Shown here: piece after piece, positions 26,548-33,910 of the stretch
Position numbering within the stretch: position 1 is the first letter of the stretch
Layout of the letters: every line of letters begins with the position of its first letter
Origin: Streptomyces venezuelae ATCC 10712
GTDB taxonomy: Bacteria; Actinomycetota; Actinomycetes; Streptomycetales; Streptomycetaceae
Assembly: GCF_008639165.1 (NCBI RefSeq)
Contig: NZ_CP029197.1
Location: 310,001-374,000, forward strand
Direction: 5' to 3'
DNA: 64,000 bases
The notes under the pieces: generated by a model
Told to the model about the DNA's origin: nothing
Databases searched by the model: none
What the model saw: the letters and a program-made list of their open reading frames with translations, nothing else
Made by a program: the position numbers and the translations under genes

Positions 26548-27432
26548 ATGACCAACGACAACACCGCAGCTGTGACCGTCATCGGACTCGGACTGATGGG
26601 GCGGTCCCTGGCCGCCGCCTTCCTGAAGGCCGGGCATCCCACCACCGTATGGAACCGTTCCCCCGCCAAGGCCGCCCCGCTGGTGGCCGCGGGCGCGCAC
26701 CTGGCGCCCTCCGTCGCGGCCGCCGTCGCGGCGAGCCCCCTCACCGTCGTCTGCGTGACGGACTACGAAGCCGTACGCGAACTCCTGGGCGGCGACGGGG
26801 TCGTGCTCGACGGCACGACGCTGGTCAACCTCACCTCGGGCGACTCGGCCGAGGCCCGCGAGACCGCCCGCTGGGCCGGCCGGCGCGGCGCCCGCTACCT
26901 GGACGGCGCCGTCATGGCGGTCCCGCCGGTCATCGGGACGGCCGAGGCGGTGATCCTGCACAGCGGGCCGGAGGCGGACTTCGCGGCCCACCGGACCACC
27001 CTCGAAGCCCTCGGCACCGTCACCCACCTCGGTGCCGACCACGGACTCGCGTCCCTGTACGACGTGGCGGGCCTGGCCATGATGTGGAGCGTCCTCAACG
27101 CCTGGCTCCAGGGGACGGCGATGCTCCGCACGGCCGGGGTGGACGCCGTCACGTACGCGCCGTTCGCGCGGCAGATCGCCGCCGGGGTGGCCGAGTGGCT
27201 GCCGGGGTACGCCGAGCAGATCGACAGCGGTTCGTACCCGGCCGAGGTGTCGGCCCTGGAGACCGACGCCCGGGCGATGACGCACCTGATCGAAGAGAGC
27301 GAGGCGCTGGGAGTCAACGCCGAGCTCCCCCGCCTGTTCAAGGCGATGGCCGACCGAGCGATCGCCGCCGGACACGGGAAGGAGCAGTACCCGGTGCTGA
27401 TCGAGGAGTTCAGCAGGCCCGACCCCGCCTGA
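26548..27432 (+). CDS. NADP-dependent imine-reductase-like oxidoreductase
   Basis: 294 residues. The Rossmann start VTVIGLGLMGRSLAAAFLKAGHPTTVWNRSPAKAAPL is that of imine reductases and related 6-phosphogluconate/3-hydroxyisobutyrate dehydrogenase-like enzymes; NR in WNRS is the usual NADPH-phosphate contact. The C-terminal helical domain (LASLYDVAGLAMMWSVLNAWLQG) matches the dimer-swapped helix of the imine reductase/reductive aminase group; the Asp of LYD may be the proton donor, which is inference. The ATG at 26548 directly follows a MerR-type promoter without a ribosome site, consistent with a leaderless mRNA. An earlier in-frame ATG at 26458 lies upstream of the promoter and is rejected. 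Confidence 0.85.
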   Translation: MTNDNTAAVTVIGLGLMGRSLAAAFLKAGHPTTVWNRSPAKAAPLVAAGAHLAPSVAAAVAASPLTVVCVTDYEAVRELLGGDGVVLDGTTLVNLTSGDSAEARETARWAGRRGARYLDGAVMAVPPVIGTAEAVILHSGPEADFAAHRTTLEALGTVTHLGADHGLASLYDVAGLAMMWSVLNAWLQGTAMLRTAGVDAVTYAPFARQIAAGVAEWLPGYAEQIDSGSYPAEVSALETDARAMTHLIEESEALGVNAELPRLFKAMADRAIAAGHGKEQYPVLIEEFSRPDPA

Positions 27433-27466
27433 CCACCCGATGTCCTACGCCCGCCCCGACTCCGTG

Positions 27467-27482
27467 CCGGGGCGTGCCCCGG
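27467..27482. terminator. Hairpin between reductase and acyl-CoA dehydrogenase genes
   Basis: CCGGGGC at 27467-27473 pairs with GCCCCGG at 27476-27482 across a 2-base loop; alternative pairing with GCCCCG at 27453-27458 is possible. It lies between convergent genes just before the dehydrogenase stop codon (27487-27489). Confidence 0.4.
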
Positions 27483-27486
27483 GGTT

Positions 27487-28677
27487 CTAGCGGCGGACTC
27501 GGGGCATGCCCAGGCCTATCCAGGAGATGATTTCGCGCTGGATCTCGTTGTTGCCGCCGCCGAAGGTGAAGATGACGGCCGAGCGGTAGCCGCGTTCCAG
27601 TTCGCCGTGGAGGACCGTGCCCGCCGAGCCCTCCTTCAGGGCGCCCGCGGCGCCGACGATCTCCATGAGGGAGGCGTAGGCGTCGCGGCGGGCCTCGGAG
27701 CCGTAGACCTTCACGGCGGAGGCGTCCTGGGGGGTGAGGGTGCCCTGCTGGACGGCGTTCACCATCTGCCAGTTGAGGAGTTTCATCGCGTCGAGGCGGG
27801 CATGGGTGCGGGCCAGGCCGCGGCGGACCCATGGGAGGTCGATGACGCGGCGGCCGTCGGTGAGTTCCGTACCGGCGGCCCAGCGCTGGACGTCGTGGAG
27901 CGCGCGGATCGCCATCGTGCCGTGGGCGGCGAGCGTGACGCGCTCGTGGTTGAGCTGGTTGGTGATGAGCCGCCAGCCCTTGTTCTCCTCGCCGACCCGG
28001 CGCGAGGCGGGGACCTTGACGTTGTCGTAGTAGCTGGCCGTGGTGTCGTGCGAGGCGAGGGTGTTGATGATCGTGCAGGAATAGCCGGGATCGCTCGTCG
28101 GGACGAGGAGCATCGTGATGCCCTTGTGCGGCGGGGTGTCCGGGTCGGTGCGGACCGCGAGCCAGACCCAGTCGGCGGTGTCGCCGTTCGTGGTCCAGAT
28201 CTTCTGGCCGTTCACCGTGTACGTGCCGGTGGTCTCGTCCCCTTCCCGCACCGCGCGGGTCTTCAGCGCGGCGAGGTCGGTGCCCGCGTCGGGCTCGCTG
28301 TAGCCGATGGCGAAGTCGATCTCGCCGGAGAGGATCCGGGGCAGGAAGAAGGCCTTCTGTTCGTCGGTGCCGAAGCTCATGATCGTCGGGCCGACGGTGT
28401 TCAGCGCCATCAGCGGCAGCGGAACGCCCGCCTGCGCCGCCTCGTCGAAGAAGATGAACTGTTCCATCGGGGTCAGCCCCCGCCCGCCGTACTCGGTCGG
28501 CCAGCCCACCCCCAGCCAGCCGTCGGCGCCGAGTTTCCGCACCGTCTCCCGGTAGAAGCGCTTCTGCGCGGCCGGGTCCGCGTAGCGGGTGTGGACGTCG
28601 TCCGGCACCAGTTCGGCGAAGTACGCACGCAGCTCGGCGCGCAGGCGGTTCTGCTCGGGCGTGTACTCGAGGTGCAT
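27487..28677 (-). CDS. Acyl-CoA dehydrogenase (FadE-like)
   Basis: 396 residues. Features of the family: N-terminal helical region MHLEYTPEQNRLRAELRAYF, the FAD/substrate region FAIGYSEPDAGTDLAALKT, NGQKIWTTNGDTADWVWLAVRT, and the C-terminal FGGGNNEIQREIISWIGLGMPR. It should introduce the alpha,beta double bond into an acyl-CoA with transfer of electrons to ETF. The ATG at 28677 is preceded by GGGAGG. About 80 bases upstream lies a perfect KstR-type operator, and relatives of this FadE group act in steroid side-chain or ring degradation. That role is inference from the site, since no other steroid genes are visible here. Confidence 0.92.
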   Translation of the reverse strand: MHLEYTPEQNRLRAELRAYFAELVPDDVHTRYADPAAQKRFYRETVRKLGADGWLGVGWPTEYGGRGLTPMEQFIFFDEAAQAGVPLPLMALNTVGPTIMSFGTDEQKAFFLPRILSGEIDFAIGYSEPDAGTDLAALKTRAVREGDETTGTYTVNGQKIWTTNGDTADWVWLAVRTDPDTPPHKGITMLLVPTSDPGYSCTIINTLASHDTTASYYDNVKVPASRRVGEENKGWRLITNQLNHERVTLAAHGTMAIRALHDVQRWAAGTELTDGRRVIDLPWVRRGLARTHARLDAMKLLNWQMVNAVQQGTLTPQDASAVKVYGSEARRDAYASLMEIVGAAGALKEGSAGTVLHGELERGYRSAVIFTFGGGNNEIQREIISWIGLGMPRVRR

Positions 28678-28755
28678 GGGGCCTCCCGTGGCGGCGGTCC
28701 TGCGGCGTCCTCGCCGTCGTCCTCGGTGCGGTGCGACGCGCGACGGCGGCCACGG

Positions 28756-28769
28756 TAGAACGTGTTCCA
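28756..28769. promoter_or_regulatory. KstR-type operator TAGAACGTGTTCCA
   Basis: The 14-base sequence fits the published KstR consensus TnnAACnnGTTnnA at every fixed position. It lies 79 bases upstream of the acyl-CoA dehydrogenase start on the same side as its promoter. KstR is the TetR-family repressor of cholesterol and steroid catabolism in mycolic-acid actinobacteria, and related regulators occur in Streptomyces. Confidence 0.6.
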
Positions 28770-28858
28770 CAAATGGGGAAGCCTCGCGGCGCCCCCGGAC
28801 AGCCCGAGGCCCCGGACCGGCACGCCGATCCGGGGCCCTGCCCTGGGCCGTGCTCGGC

Positions 28859-29059
28859 CTACGGCAGGAGCTCGTCCATGGAGGCGCGGCCCTTCTCCGC
28901 CATGCGGCGTTCCGCCCAGGCCAGGCTCTTCGGGTTCACGTCACGGCCCGAGGCGAGGACCAGGTCCTCCGCCGTGAACTCGCCCTCCGACCCGGAATGC
29001 AGCAGCCGGTCGGGCGTCGGGTAGTCCCCCGGGGACGTCTTGTCGGGCTCAGCGTTCAT
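28859..29059 (-). CDS. Small conserved-looking hypothetical protein (66 aa)
   Basis: Begins MNAEPDKTSPGDYPTPDRLL and ends AEKGRASMDELLP. It is charged, has no membrane span or Cys, and contains a central region FTAEDLVLASGRDVNPKSLAWAERRMAEKG that looks helical. The ribosome site TAGGAGG stands 5 bases before the ATG at 29059, which strongly supports translation. I do not recognise a family and no function is proposed. It diverges from the siderophore-interacting protein gene. Confidence 0.72.
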   Translation of the reverse strand: MNAEPDKTSPGDYPTPDRLLHSGSEGEFTAEDLVLASGRDVNPKSLAWAERRMAEKGRASMDELLP

Positions 29060-29136
29060 GCCGCCTCCTACTGTTCGTCCGGCACTCGCCATTCTCGTGT
29101 CCCGCCCCCGGGACCGCATCCGGGCGCCGACGGGGG

Positions 29137-29158
29137 CCGTGTCGACGCCGTGTCGACG
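29137..29158. repeat. Tandem 11-bp repeat CCGTGTCGACG
   Basis: Two exact adjacent copies at 29137-29147 and 29148-29158 between the divergent 66-aa gene and the siderophore-interacting protein gene. Each contains GTCGAC. It could be a regulator binding site; no iron-box (DmdR/IdeR-type) sequence is visible in the gap. Confidence 0.45.
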
Positions 29159-29167
29159 GCCTGTCGG

Positions 29168-29203
29168 GAGGGGCGGGGAACGTGGGGGCGTTCCCCGCCC
29201 CTC
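29168..29203. terminator. Perfect 15-bp hairpin in the leader of the SIP gene
   Basis: GAGGGGCGGGGAACG at 29168-29182 pairs exactly with CGTTCCCCGCCCCTC at 29189-29203 across a TGGGGG loop. It ends 8 bases before the GGGAG ribosome site of the siderophore-interacting protein gene. A terminator between divergent genes is odd, so an attenuator or mRNA-stability element is also possible. Confidence 0.5.
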
Positions 29204-29222
29204 TCTCACCGGGAGTCCGTCC

Positions 29223-30080
29223 ATGCCCCAGACCCGGCCCACCCCCGACGCCCTCCCCATTCGGCTCCTGAGCGTGACCGGCGCTCGCCGCCTCACTCCC
29301 CGTATGCGGCGCGTCACCCTCGGCGGAGACGCGCTCGCCGGGTTCTCGCTCGGCGGGCCCGACCAGCAGGTCAAACTGTTCTTCCCCCGGCCCGGACAGG
29401 CCGAGCCCGTCCTGCCGGTGCCCGGGGCCGACGGGGACGTGATGCGCTGGTACGCGGCCTACTCGGCGCTTCCCGAGGCCGTACGGCCGTGGATGCGGAG
29501 CTACACCCTGCGGGCCCACGATCCGGCCGCCGGGACCGTGGACATCGACTTCCACCTGCACGGCGGCGACGAGGGGCCCGCGACCCGCTGGGCGCGGGCC
29601 GCCCGCCCCGGGGACGTGGTGGGCATGTTCGGCCCGTCCGCCGCCTTCGCCGTACCCGTCGATCCCGGCGCGGGCGACTGGACGCTCCTGTACGCGGACG
29701 CCTGCGCCCTGCCCGCGCTGGCCACCGTCGTGGCCGCGCTGCCGCCCGGCCACCGGGCGCTCGCCTGCGTCCAGGTCGCCGACGCCGCCGAGTTGCAGCC
29801 CCTGCCCACGGCCGGCGACCTGACCGTGCGCCCGCTGTACGAGGGGGTCTCGGCGGTCGACGCCCTGCGGGCCGAACCGCTGCCGGCGGGGCGGCCGTAC
29901 GTCTGGCTGGCGGGAGAGGCGTCGGCGGTGCGGGGGCTGCGCCGCCACCTCGTGGAGGAGCGCGGCGTCGACCGGCGCTCCGTGCACTTCACCGGGTACT
30001 GGCGCCAGAGCCTCACCCAGGATCACGCCCCGACGCCCGAGGACCTCGCGGAGGCCCGGGAGCGGCTTGCCGCCGGCTGA
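29223..30080 (+). CDS. Siderophore-interacting protein (FAD-dependent ferric reductase, SIP family)
   Basis: 285 residues. N-terminal FAD domain with RRLTPRMRRVTLGGDALAGF and the flavin motif MRSYTLRAHDP followed by VDIDFHLHGGDEGPATRWA; C-terminal NAD(P)H-binding SIP domain with YVWLAGEASAVRGLRRHLVEERG and the closing GYWRQ. It should reduce ferric siderophores in the cytoplasm to release Fe2+. The ATG at 29223 follows GGGAG by 7 bases. A strong hairpin lies directly upstream in the leader, and no iron-repressor box is seen. Confidence 0.93.
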   Translation: MPQTRPTPDALPIRLLSVTGARRLTPRMRRVTLGGDALAGFSLGGPDQQVKLFFPRPGQAEPVLPVPGADGDVMRWYAAYSALPEAVRPWMRSYTLRAHDPAAGTVDIDFHLHGGDEGPATRWARAARPGDVVGMFGPSAAFAVPVDPGAGDWTLLYADACALPALATVVAALPPGHRALACVQVADAAELQPLPTAGDLTVRPLYEGVSAVDALRAEPLPAGRPYVWLAGEASAVRGLRRHLVEERGVDRRSVHFTGYWRQSLTQDHAPTPEDLAEARERLAAG

Positions 30081-30125
30081 CCACCTGCCCCCTGCGGTGT
30101 CGAACAGACGCTCTACCATGCGCGG

Positions 30126-30389
30126 GTGAAGCCCAGCCAGCGCGCCCGCCTCCTGTCCGTCGTCTGCCTCGTCGCCCTCGTCGGCTTCGGGTGGTACGCC
30201 ACCCGGTCCGTCCGGCCGCCCGACTGCAAGGTCGCCGTCGGCGCGTTCACCACCGCCGACGGGCAGCCCATCGGTGACGGCGGCGAGCGGGTGACCTGGG
30301 AGGAGCTCGGCGAGAGCGCCTACCAGGACATGGTCGCCGCGGGGACGTGCGAGCCGCCGGCCGCCCGCTGGCGCCACTGGCTCGGCTGA
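30126..30389 (+). CDS. Small membrane-anchored hypothetical protein (87 aa)
   Basis: The N-terminus RLLSVVCLVALVGFGWYATRS is one membrane span or an uncleaved signal anchor. The ~60-residue exported part has two Cys (PPDCKVAVGAF and AGTCEPPAA) that could form a disulfide and ends GEW-free in RWRHWLG. No family is recognised. The GTG start has the -10 box TACCAT (30114-30119) ending 6 bases before it, which suggests a leaderless mRNA separate from the upstream SIP gene (45 bases away). Confidence 0.68.
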   Translation: MKPSQRARLLSVVCLVALVGFGWYATRSVRPPDCKVAVGAFTTADGQPIGDGGERVTWEELGESAYQDMVAAGTCEPPAARWRHWLG

Positions 30390-30398
30390 CGGTGGGGC

Positions 30399-30436
30399 GC
30401 CGGGGAGACCCCGGCGGTCACCTCGCCGGGGTCTCC
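30399..30436. terminator. Bidirectional terminator with alternative hairpins
   Basis: GGAGACCCCGGC at 30404-30415 pairs perfectly with GCCGGGGTCTCC at 30425-30436. The left arm can also fold locally as GCCGGGG-AGA-CCCCGGC (30399-30415). It lies between the convergent 87-aa gene and the AfsR-like regulator and overlaps the latter's last codons. Confidence 0.6.
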
Positions 30437-33400
30437 GCCGCGGTGTGGACGAGGGCCGCCGCCGCGCGGAGGTCGAGGCCGCTGCCTTCGTCGTAACGGC
30501 GGGTGTACGCCTCCGGGGGCAGCGCCGCCCGCAGGGTCGCCTCCGCGCGGGTCCTGATCATGGTCTCCGTCACCTCGGTGAAGGGCCGGAAGCCGCCGCC
30601 CGGTTCGGCGGCCACGTGGGCGTCGTACGCGCCGAGGAGCCGCGCTCCGGTCTCGGCGTCGCCGGGGCCGCCCCGCCCGCCGAGGGCCCATGCGGCCGTG
30701 GCGAACTGGACGACGATCAGGTAGGGCGCGACCAGGTGGGCCAGGGTCTCCACGTCCACGAGCGCCTTGCCGATCCGTTCCATGGCCCTGTCGTACGCCC
30801 CGTCCAGACAGTCGAGCCAGCCCCATGTGCCGCCGACGAGGCCCCAGAAGAGCGCCGGGGTCACATCGCCGAACTCGTCCTCAAGGCGGGCGAGCTGGGC
30901 CCTGGCCCGACCGGTGCGACCGGTGTGGCCGTAGTGCTGGGCGAGCAGCAGCCGGGCCGCTCCGGCGCCCTCGGCGCCCCACTCCCCCGCCTCCTCGGCG
31001 GCTCGGGCGAGCAGTTGTTCGGCCGCCGGGTCCCCCTCGGGGCGCAGCCGGAGCCGTACGGAGGCCAGCCGGGCGGTGAACAGCGGCACCTGGGAGCGCG
31101 CGCCGGCCCGGGCGGCGGCGTCCGTGGCCCGCTCGAAGTCGGCGGCGGCCTCGGCGAGCCGGCCCGCCCGCTCGTAGGCCTCGCCGCGGGCGGCGAGGGA
31201 TTCGGCGATGCCCCAGGGGTCGCCGGCGGCTTCGAAGAGGGTGAGTGCCTCGGTGGCGTCCTCGGGGCCGTGGACGACGAGCTTGGCCCTGATGAGGAGG
31301 GCGACGGCGAGGTCCCAGCCGGGGCCGTGGTCGCGGCAGGCGTCGACGATCGCGGTGAGCGCCTCGTCGAGGCCGGTGAGTTCCCCGGTCATGAGGCGGG
31401 CGAAGAACCACATCGAGCCGGGCTGACGGCAGACCTGCGGCAGCCCGGGGCGGTAGGCCGAGACCAGCGCGGTGAGCCGGGCGCGGGTCTCGGGGCGTTC
31501 GAAGGCGGCGGAACCCCCGCCGCCCTGGGTGGCGAGCGCGTAGAGCCGGCCGCCGCGCCGGGCTTCCCGGAGCCGCTCGCCGCTCCACGGCGGCGGTACG
31601 TCCGTGCACCGGCCGTCGAAGGGCTCGGCGGGACGGACCGGCGCCCGGAACGGGTCGGGTCCGAGCCGGCCGGCCTCGACGGCCCAGGTGCGGGCGTCGA
31701 TCTGGTGGTTGCGCAGTTGCCAGAACCAGCTGAGGGAGTGGACGAGGCAGAGCACCTCCTGCTCGTCGCCGAGCGCCACGGCCGTCCGCAGGGCGCCGCG
31801 CAGGTTGTCGTGCTCGCGTTCCAGCCGGGCGATGGCGGCGACCTGGCCGGCTCCGCGCAGCTCGGGATCGGTCCGCCGGGCGAGCTCCCGGTAGTACGTC
31901 AGATGACGCCGCTCCGTCGCCGCCCGCTCCCCCGACTCCGCCAGCCGCTCCCCCGCGTACTCCGCCACCGTCTCGAGCAGCCGGAACCGCGTCTCCTCAC
32001 CGTCCCGGCCCACCCCCGCCACCACCAGCGACTTGTCGACCAGCGCACCCAGCACATCCAGCACGTCCAACCCGGCCCCGGCCCCGCACACCGCCTCCGC
32101 CGCCGCCAGATCCGCACCCCCCGTGAACACCGCCAACCGCCGCAGCACCGCCCGCTCCGAGTCCTCCAGCAACTCCCACGACCAGTCCACCACCGCCCGC
32201 AACGTCTGCTGCCGCGGCAACACCGTCCGCGCCCCCGACGTCAACAACCGAAACCGGTCGTCCAGCCGATCCGCGATCTGCCGCACCGACAACAACCGCA
32301 ACCGCGCCGCCGCCAACTCGATCGCCAACGGCAACCCGTCCAGCCGACGACACACCTCCTCCGCCGCACCCCGGTCCTCCCCCACCGAGAACCCCGGCCG
32401 CGCCGCCGCACCCCGCTCACCCAACAACCGCAAGGCCATCCCCAACGGCAACGGCCCCAACGGCCGCACCACCTCCCCCGGCACCCCCAACGGCTCCCGA
32501 CTCGTCGCGAGCACGGTCACTCCGGGGCAGCGGGTGAGCAGCGCCTGCGTGAGCGCGGCCGCGGTGGCGACCACGTGCTCACAGTTGTCGAGGACCAGCA
32601 GCATCCGCCGCCCGGCACAGTGCTCGACGAGCTCGGCGAACGGGTCGTCCCGGTCCCCCTCGGCGGCCGACGCGCGGTGCCAGACGTGCGTCCCGCGCGC
32701 GCCGACCGCGCTGAGCACGGCGGCGGCGACCGTGGACTCCTCCCGTACGGAGGCGAGTTCGGCGAGGTGGACCGGGCCGTCCTTGTACGTCTCGGCGGCC
32801 TCGAGGGCGAGCCGGGTCTTGCCGACGCCCCCGGGTCCCGTGAGGGTGACCAGCCGCAGGGCGTCCCAGTCGGCGGCGAGCGCGCCGAGTTCGTCGTCCC
32901 GGCCGATGAACGAGGTCAGCCGGGCGGGCAGGGCGGCCGGCCGGGCCTTCGCCGGCGCCTCGGTCGGGGCGGCCGCCCCGTCCGTGAGGAGCTCCGCGTG
33001 GAGGGCGCGGAGTTCGGGCCCCGGGTCCGTGCCCAGCCGGTCCGCGAGGCCGGTGCGGACCCGCTCGTACGCGGCGAGGGCCTCGGAGGGCCGTCCGGCC
33101 GCCCGCAGCGCGCGGATCCGCAGCGCCTGGAGCGGCTCGTCCAGGGGATGTGCGGCGGCGAGGGCGGCGAGCGGTGCGAGGATCTGGCCCGCCCGCCCCA
33201 GGGCGAGATCGGCGGCGAACCGGTCGCGCCGCGCCTGGGTGTGCCGCTGGTCGAGCCGTACGACCAGGGGGTCGGTGTCCCGGCCGGGGAGGTCCGCGAG
33301 GGCGGGGCCGCGCCACAGCCCGAGGGCCTCGTCGAGCAGGGCGGCCGCCCCGGCCGGGTCCCCGGCGGCGAGGGCGGCGGTCCCCTCGGCCGCGAGGCGC

Positions 33401-33726
33401 TCGAAGCGGTACAGGTCGACGGCGTCCGCGTCGGCGGCCAGCCGGTAACCACCGGGCGCGGCGGCGACGGCCTCCCGGCCCAGGGCCCGGCGCAGCCGCC
33501 CGACGAGGGCCTGGAGCGCCGCCGTACGGTCCTGGTCGTGCTCATCGGCCGGGTCGGCATCGGCCCACACCTGGTCGATCAGGACGCCGGTGCCCACCCC
33601 GCGCCCGCCGGCCGCGGCGAGCGCGGTGAACAGGGCGCGGAGCCTGGCTCCACGCAGAGCGGCCTCCGTCCCGTCGTCGGTACGGAGGGCCTGACACGGA
33701 CCGAGAACACGGTAGGGCGGCTGCAC
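30418..33726 (-). CDS. AfsR/SARP-family regulator with NB-ARC and TPR-like domains
   Basis: 1102 residues. Residues 1-90 resemble an OmpR-type winged helix (YRVLGPCQAL, ALRGARLRALFTALA, VLIDQVW, LQALVGRLRRALG); residues 95-240 are the BTAD domain (VDLYRFERLAAEG to LGTDPGPELRALHAELL); then an NB-ARC ATPase starting LTSFIGRDDELGAL with Walker A LTGPGGVGKTRLALEAA and Walker B RRMLLVLDNCEHV; then a winged-helix and a helical-repeat C-terminus. Such proteins activate secondary-metabolite or stress genes, with the ATPase as a switch. No biosynthetic cluster is adjacent, so it may act elsewhere. The GTG at 33726 has CAGAAT ending 6 bases before it (leaderless). Codon use changes sharply within 31900-32510. 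Confidence 0.93.
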   Translation of the reverse strand: MQPPYRVLGPCQALRTDDGTEAALRGARLRALFTALAAAGGRGVGTGVLIDQVWADADPADEHDQDRTAALQALVGRLRRALGREAVAAAPGGYRLAADADAVDLYRFERLAAEGTAALAAGDPAGAAALLDEALGLWRGPALADLPGRDTDPLVVRLDQRHTQARRDRFAADLALGRAGQILAPLAALAAAHPLDEPLQALRIRALRAAGRPSEALAAYERVRTGLADRLGTDPGPELRALHAELLTDGAAAPTEAPAKARPAALPARLTSFIGRDDELGALAADWDALRLVTLTGPGGVGKTRLALEAAETYKDGPVHLAELASVREESTVAAAVLSAVGARGTHVWHRASAAEGDRDDPFAELVEHCAGRRMLLVLDNCEHVVATAAALTQALLTRCPGVTVLATSREPLGVPGEVVRPLGPLPLGMALRLLGERGAAARPGFSVGEDRGAAEEVCRRLDGLPLAIELAAARLRLLSVRQIADRLDDRFRLLTSGARTVLPRQQTLRAVVDWSWELLEDSERAVLRRLAVFTGGADLAAAEAVCGAGAGLDVLDVLGALVDKSLVVAGVGRDGEETRFRLLETVAEYAGERLAESGERAATERRHLTYYRELARRTDPELRGAGQVAAIARLEREHDNLRGALRTAVALGDEQEVLCLVHSLSWFWQLRNHQIDARTWAVEAGRLGPDPFRAPVRPAEPFDGRCTDVPPPWSGERLREARRGGRLYALATQGGGGSAAFERPETRARLTALVSAYRPGLPQVCRQPGSMWFFARLMTGELTGLDEALTAIVDACRDHGPGWDLAVALLIRAKLVVHGPEDATEALTLFEAAGDPWGIAESLAARGEAYERAGRLAEAAADFERATDAAARAGARSQVPLFTARLASVRLRLRPEGDPAAEQLLARAAEEAGEWGAEGAGAARLLLAQHYGHTGRTGRARAQLARLEDEFGDVTPALFWGLVGGTWGWLDCLDGAYDRAMERIGKALVDVETLAHLVAPYLIVVQFATAAWALGGRGGPGDAETGARLLGAYDAHVAAEPGGGFRPFTEVTETMIRTRAEATLRAALPPEAYTRRYDEGSGLDLRAAAALVHTAAETPAR
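31900..32510. other. Codon-usage patch inside the AfsR-like gene
   Basis: On the coding (minus) strand, codons in this ~200-codon block end mostly in G (GCG, GTG, CGG, GGG) and use TTG for Leu many times, whereas the flanks end mostly in C and use CTC/CTG. The change is abrupt near both ends. The block covers the later part of the NB-ARC region, including the stretch LPRQQTLRAVVDWSWELL. The reading frame is intact. Gene conversion with another AfsR-like gene would explain it. Confidence 0.6.
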
Positions 33727-33732
33727 CGGCCC

Positions 33733-33738
33733 ATTCTG
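33733..33738 (-). promoter_or_regulatory. -10 box CAGAAT of the AfsR-like gene
   Basis: CAGAAT on the minus strand ends 6 bases before the GTG at 33726, so transcription should start at or next to the start codon. No ribosome site is present. This supports the chosen start. Confidence 0.5.
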
Positions 33739-33897
33739 CCCCGCCGGGCCCCCGCCCCTCACCGGCGTTTCCGGGCGGGGGCGGCAGCCTGCCCGGGCGG
33801 GGCCGCGCCCGGCGATTCCGACCGGGCCCGGCCGCGTCGGCGGGGCGAACTCACGCCACGCCGTGTCATCGCCATGGCGTCGGCGGGGTGCGGGTTC

Positions 33898-33903
33898 GAC
33901 AAT
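33898..33903 (+). promoter_or_regulatory. -10 box GACAAT of the SpoIIE phosphatase gene
   Basis: GACAAT ends 7 bases before the ATG at 33911. The GGGGAGG between them is too close to the ATG to act as a normal ribosome site, and the ATG inside GACAATG would lie upstream of the transcript start. A leaderless mRNA from 33911 is the simplest reading. Confidence 0.5.
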
Positions 33904-33910
33904 GGGGAGG

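Noticed and set aside
29060..29222. Search for an iron-repressor (DmdR/IdeR) box before the siderophore-interacting protein gene.
   Set aside because: No TTAGGTTAGGCTAACCTAA-like sequence is present in this gap.
30418..33726. Treating the AfsR-like regulator as the pathway regulator of a local antibiotic cluster.
   Set aside because: No polyketide, peptide or terpene synthase gene is in the window.
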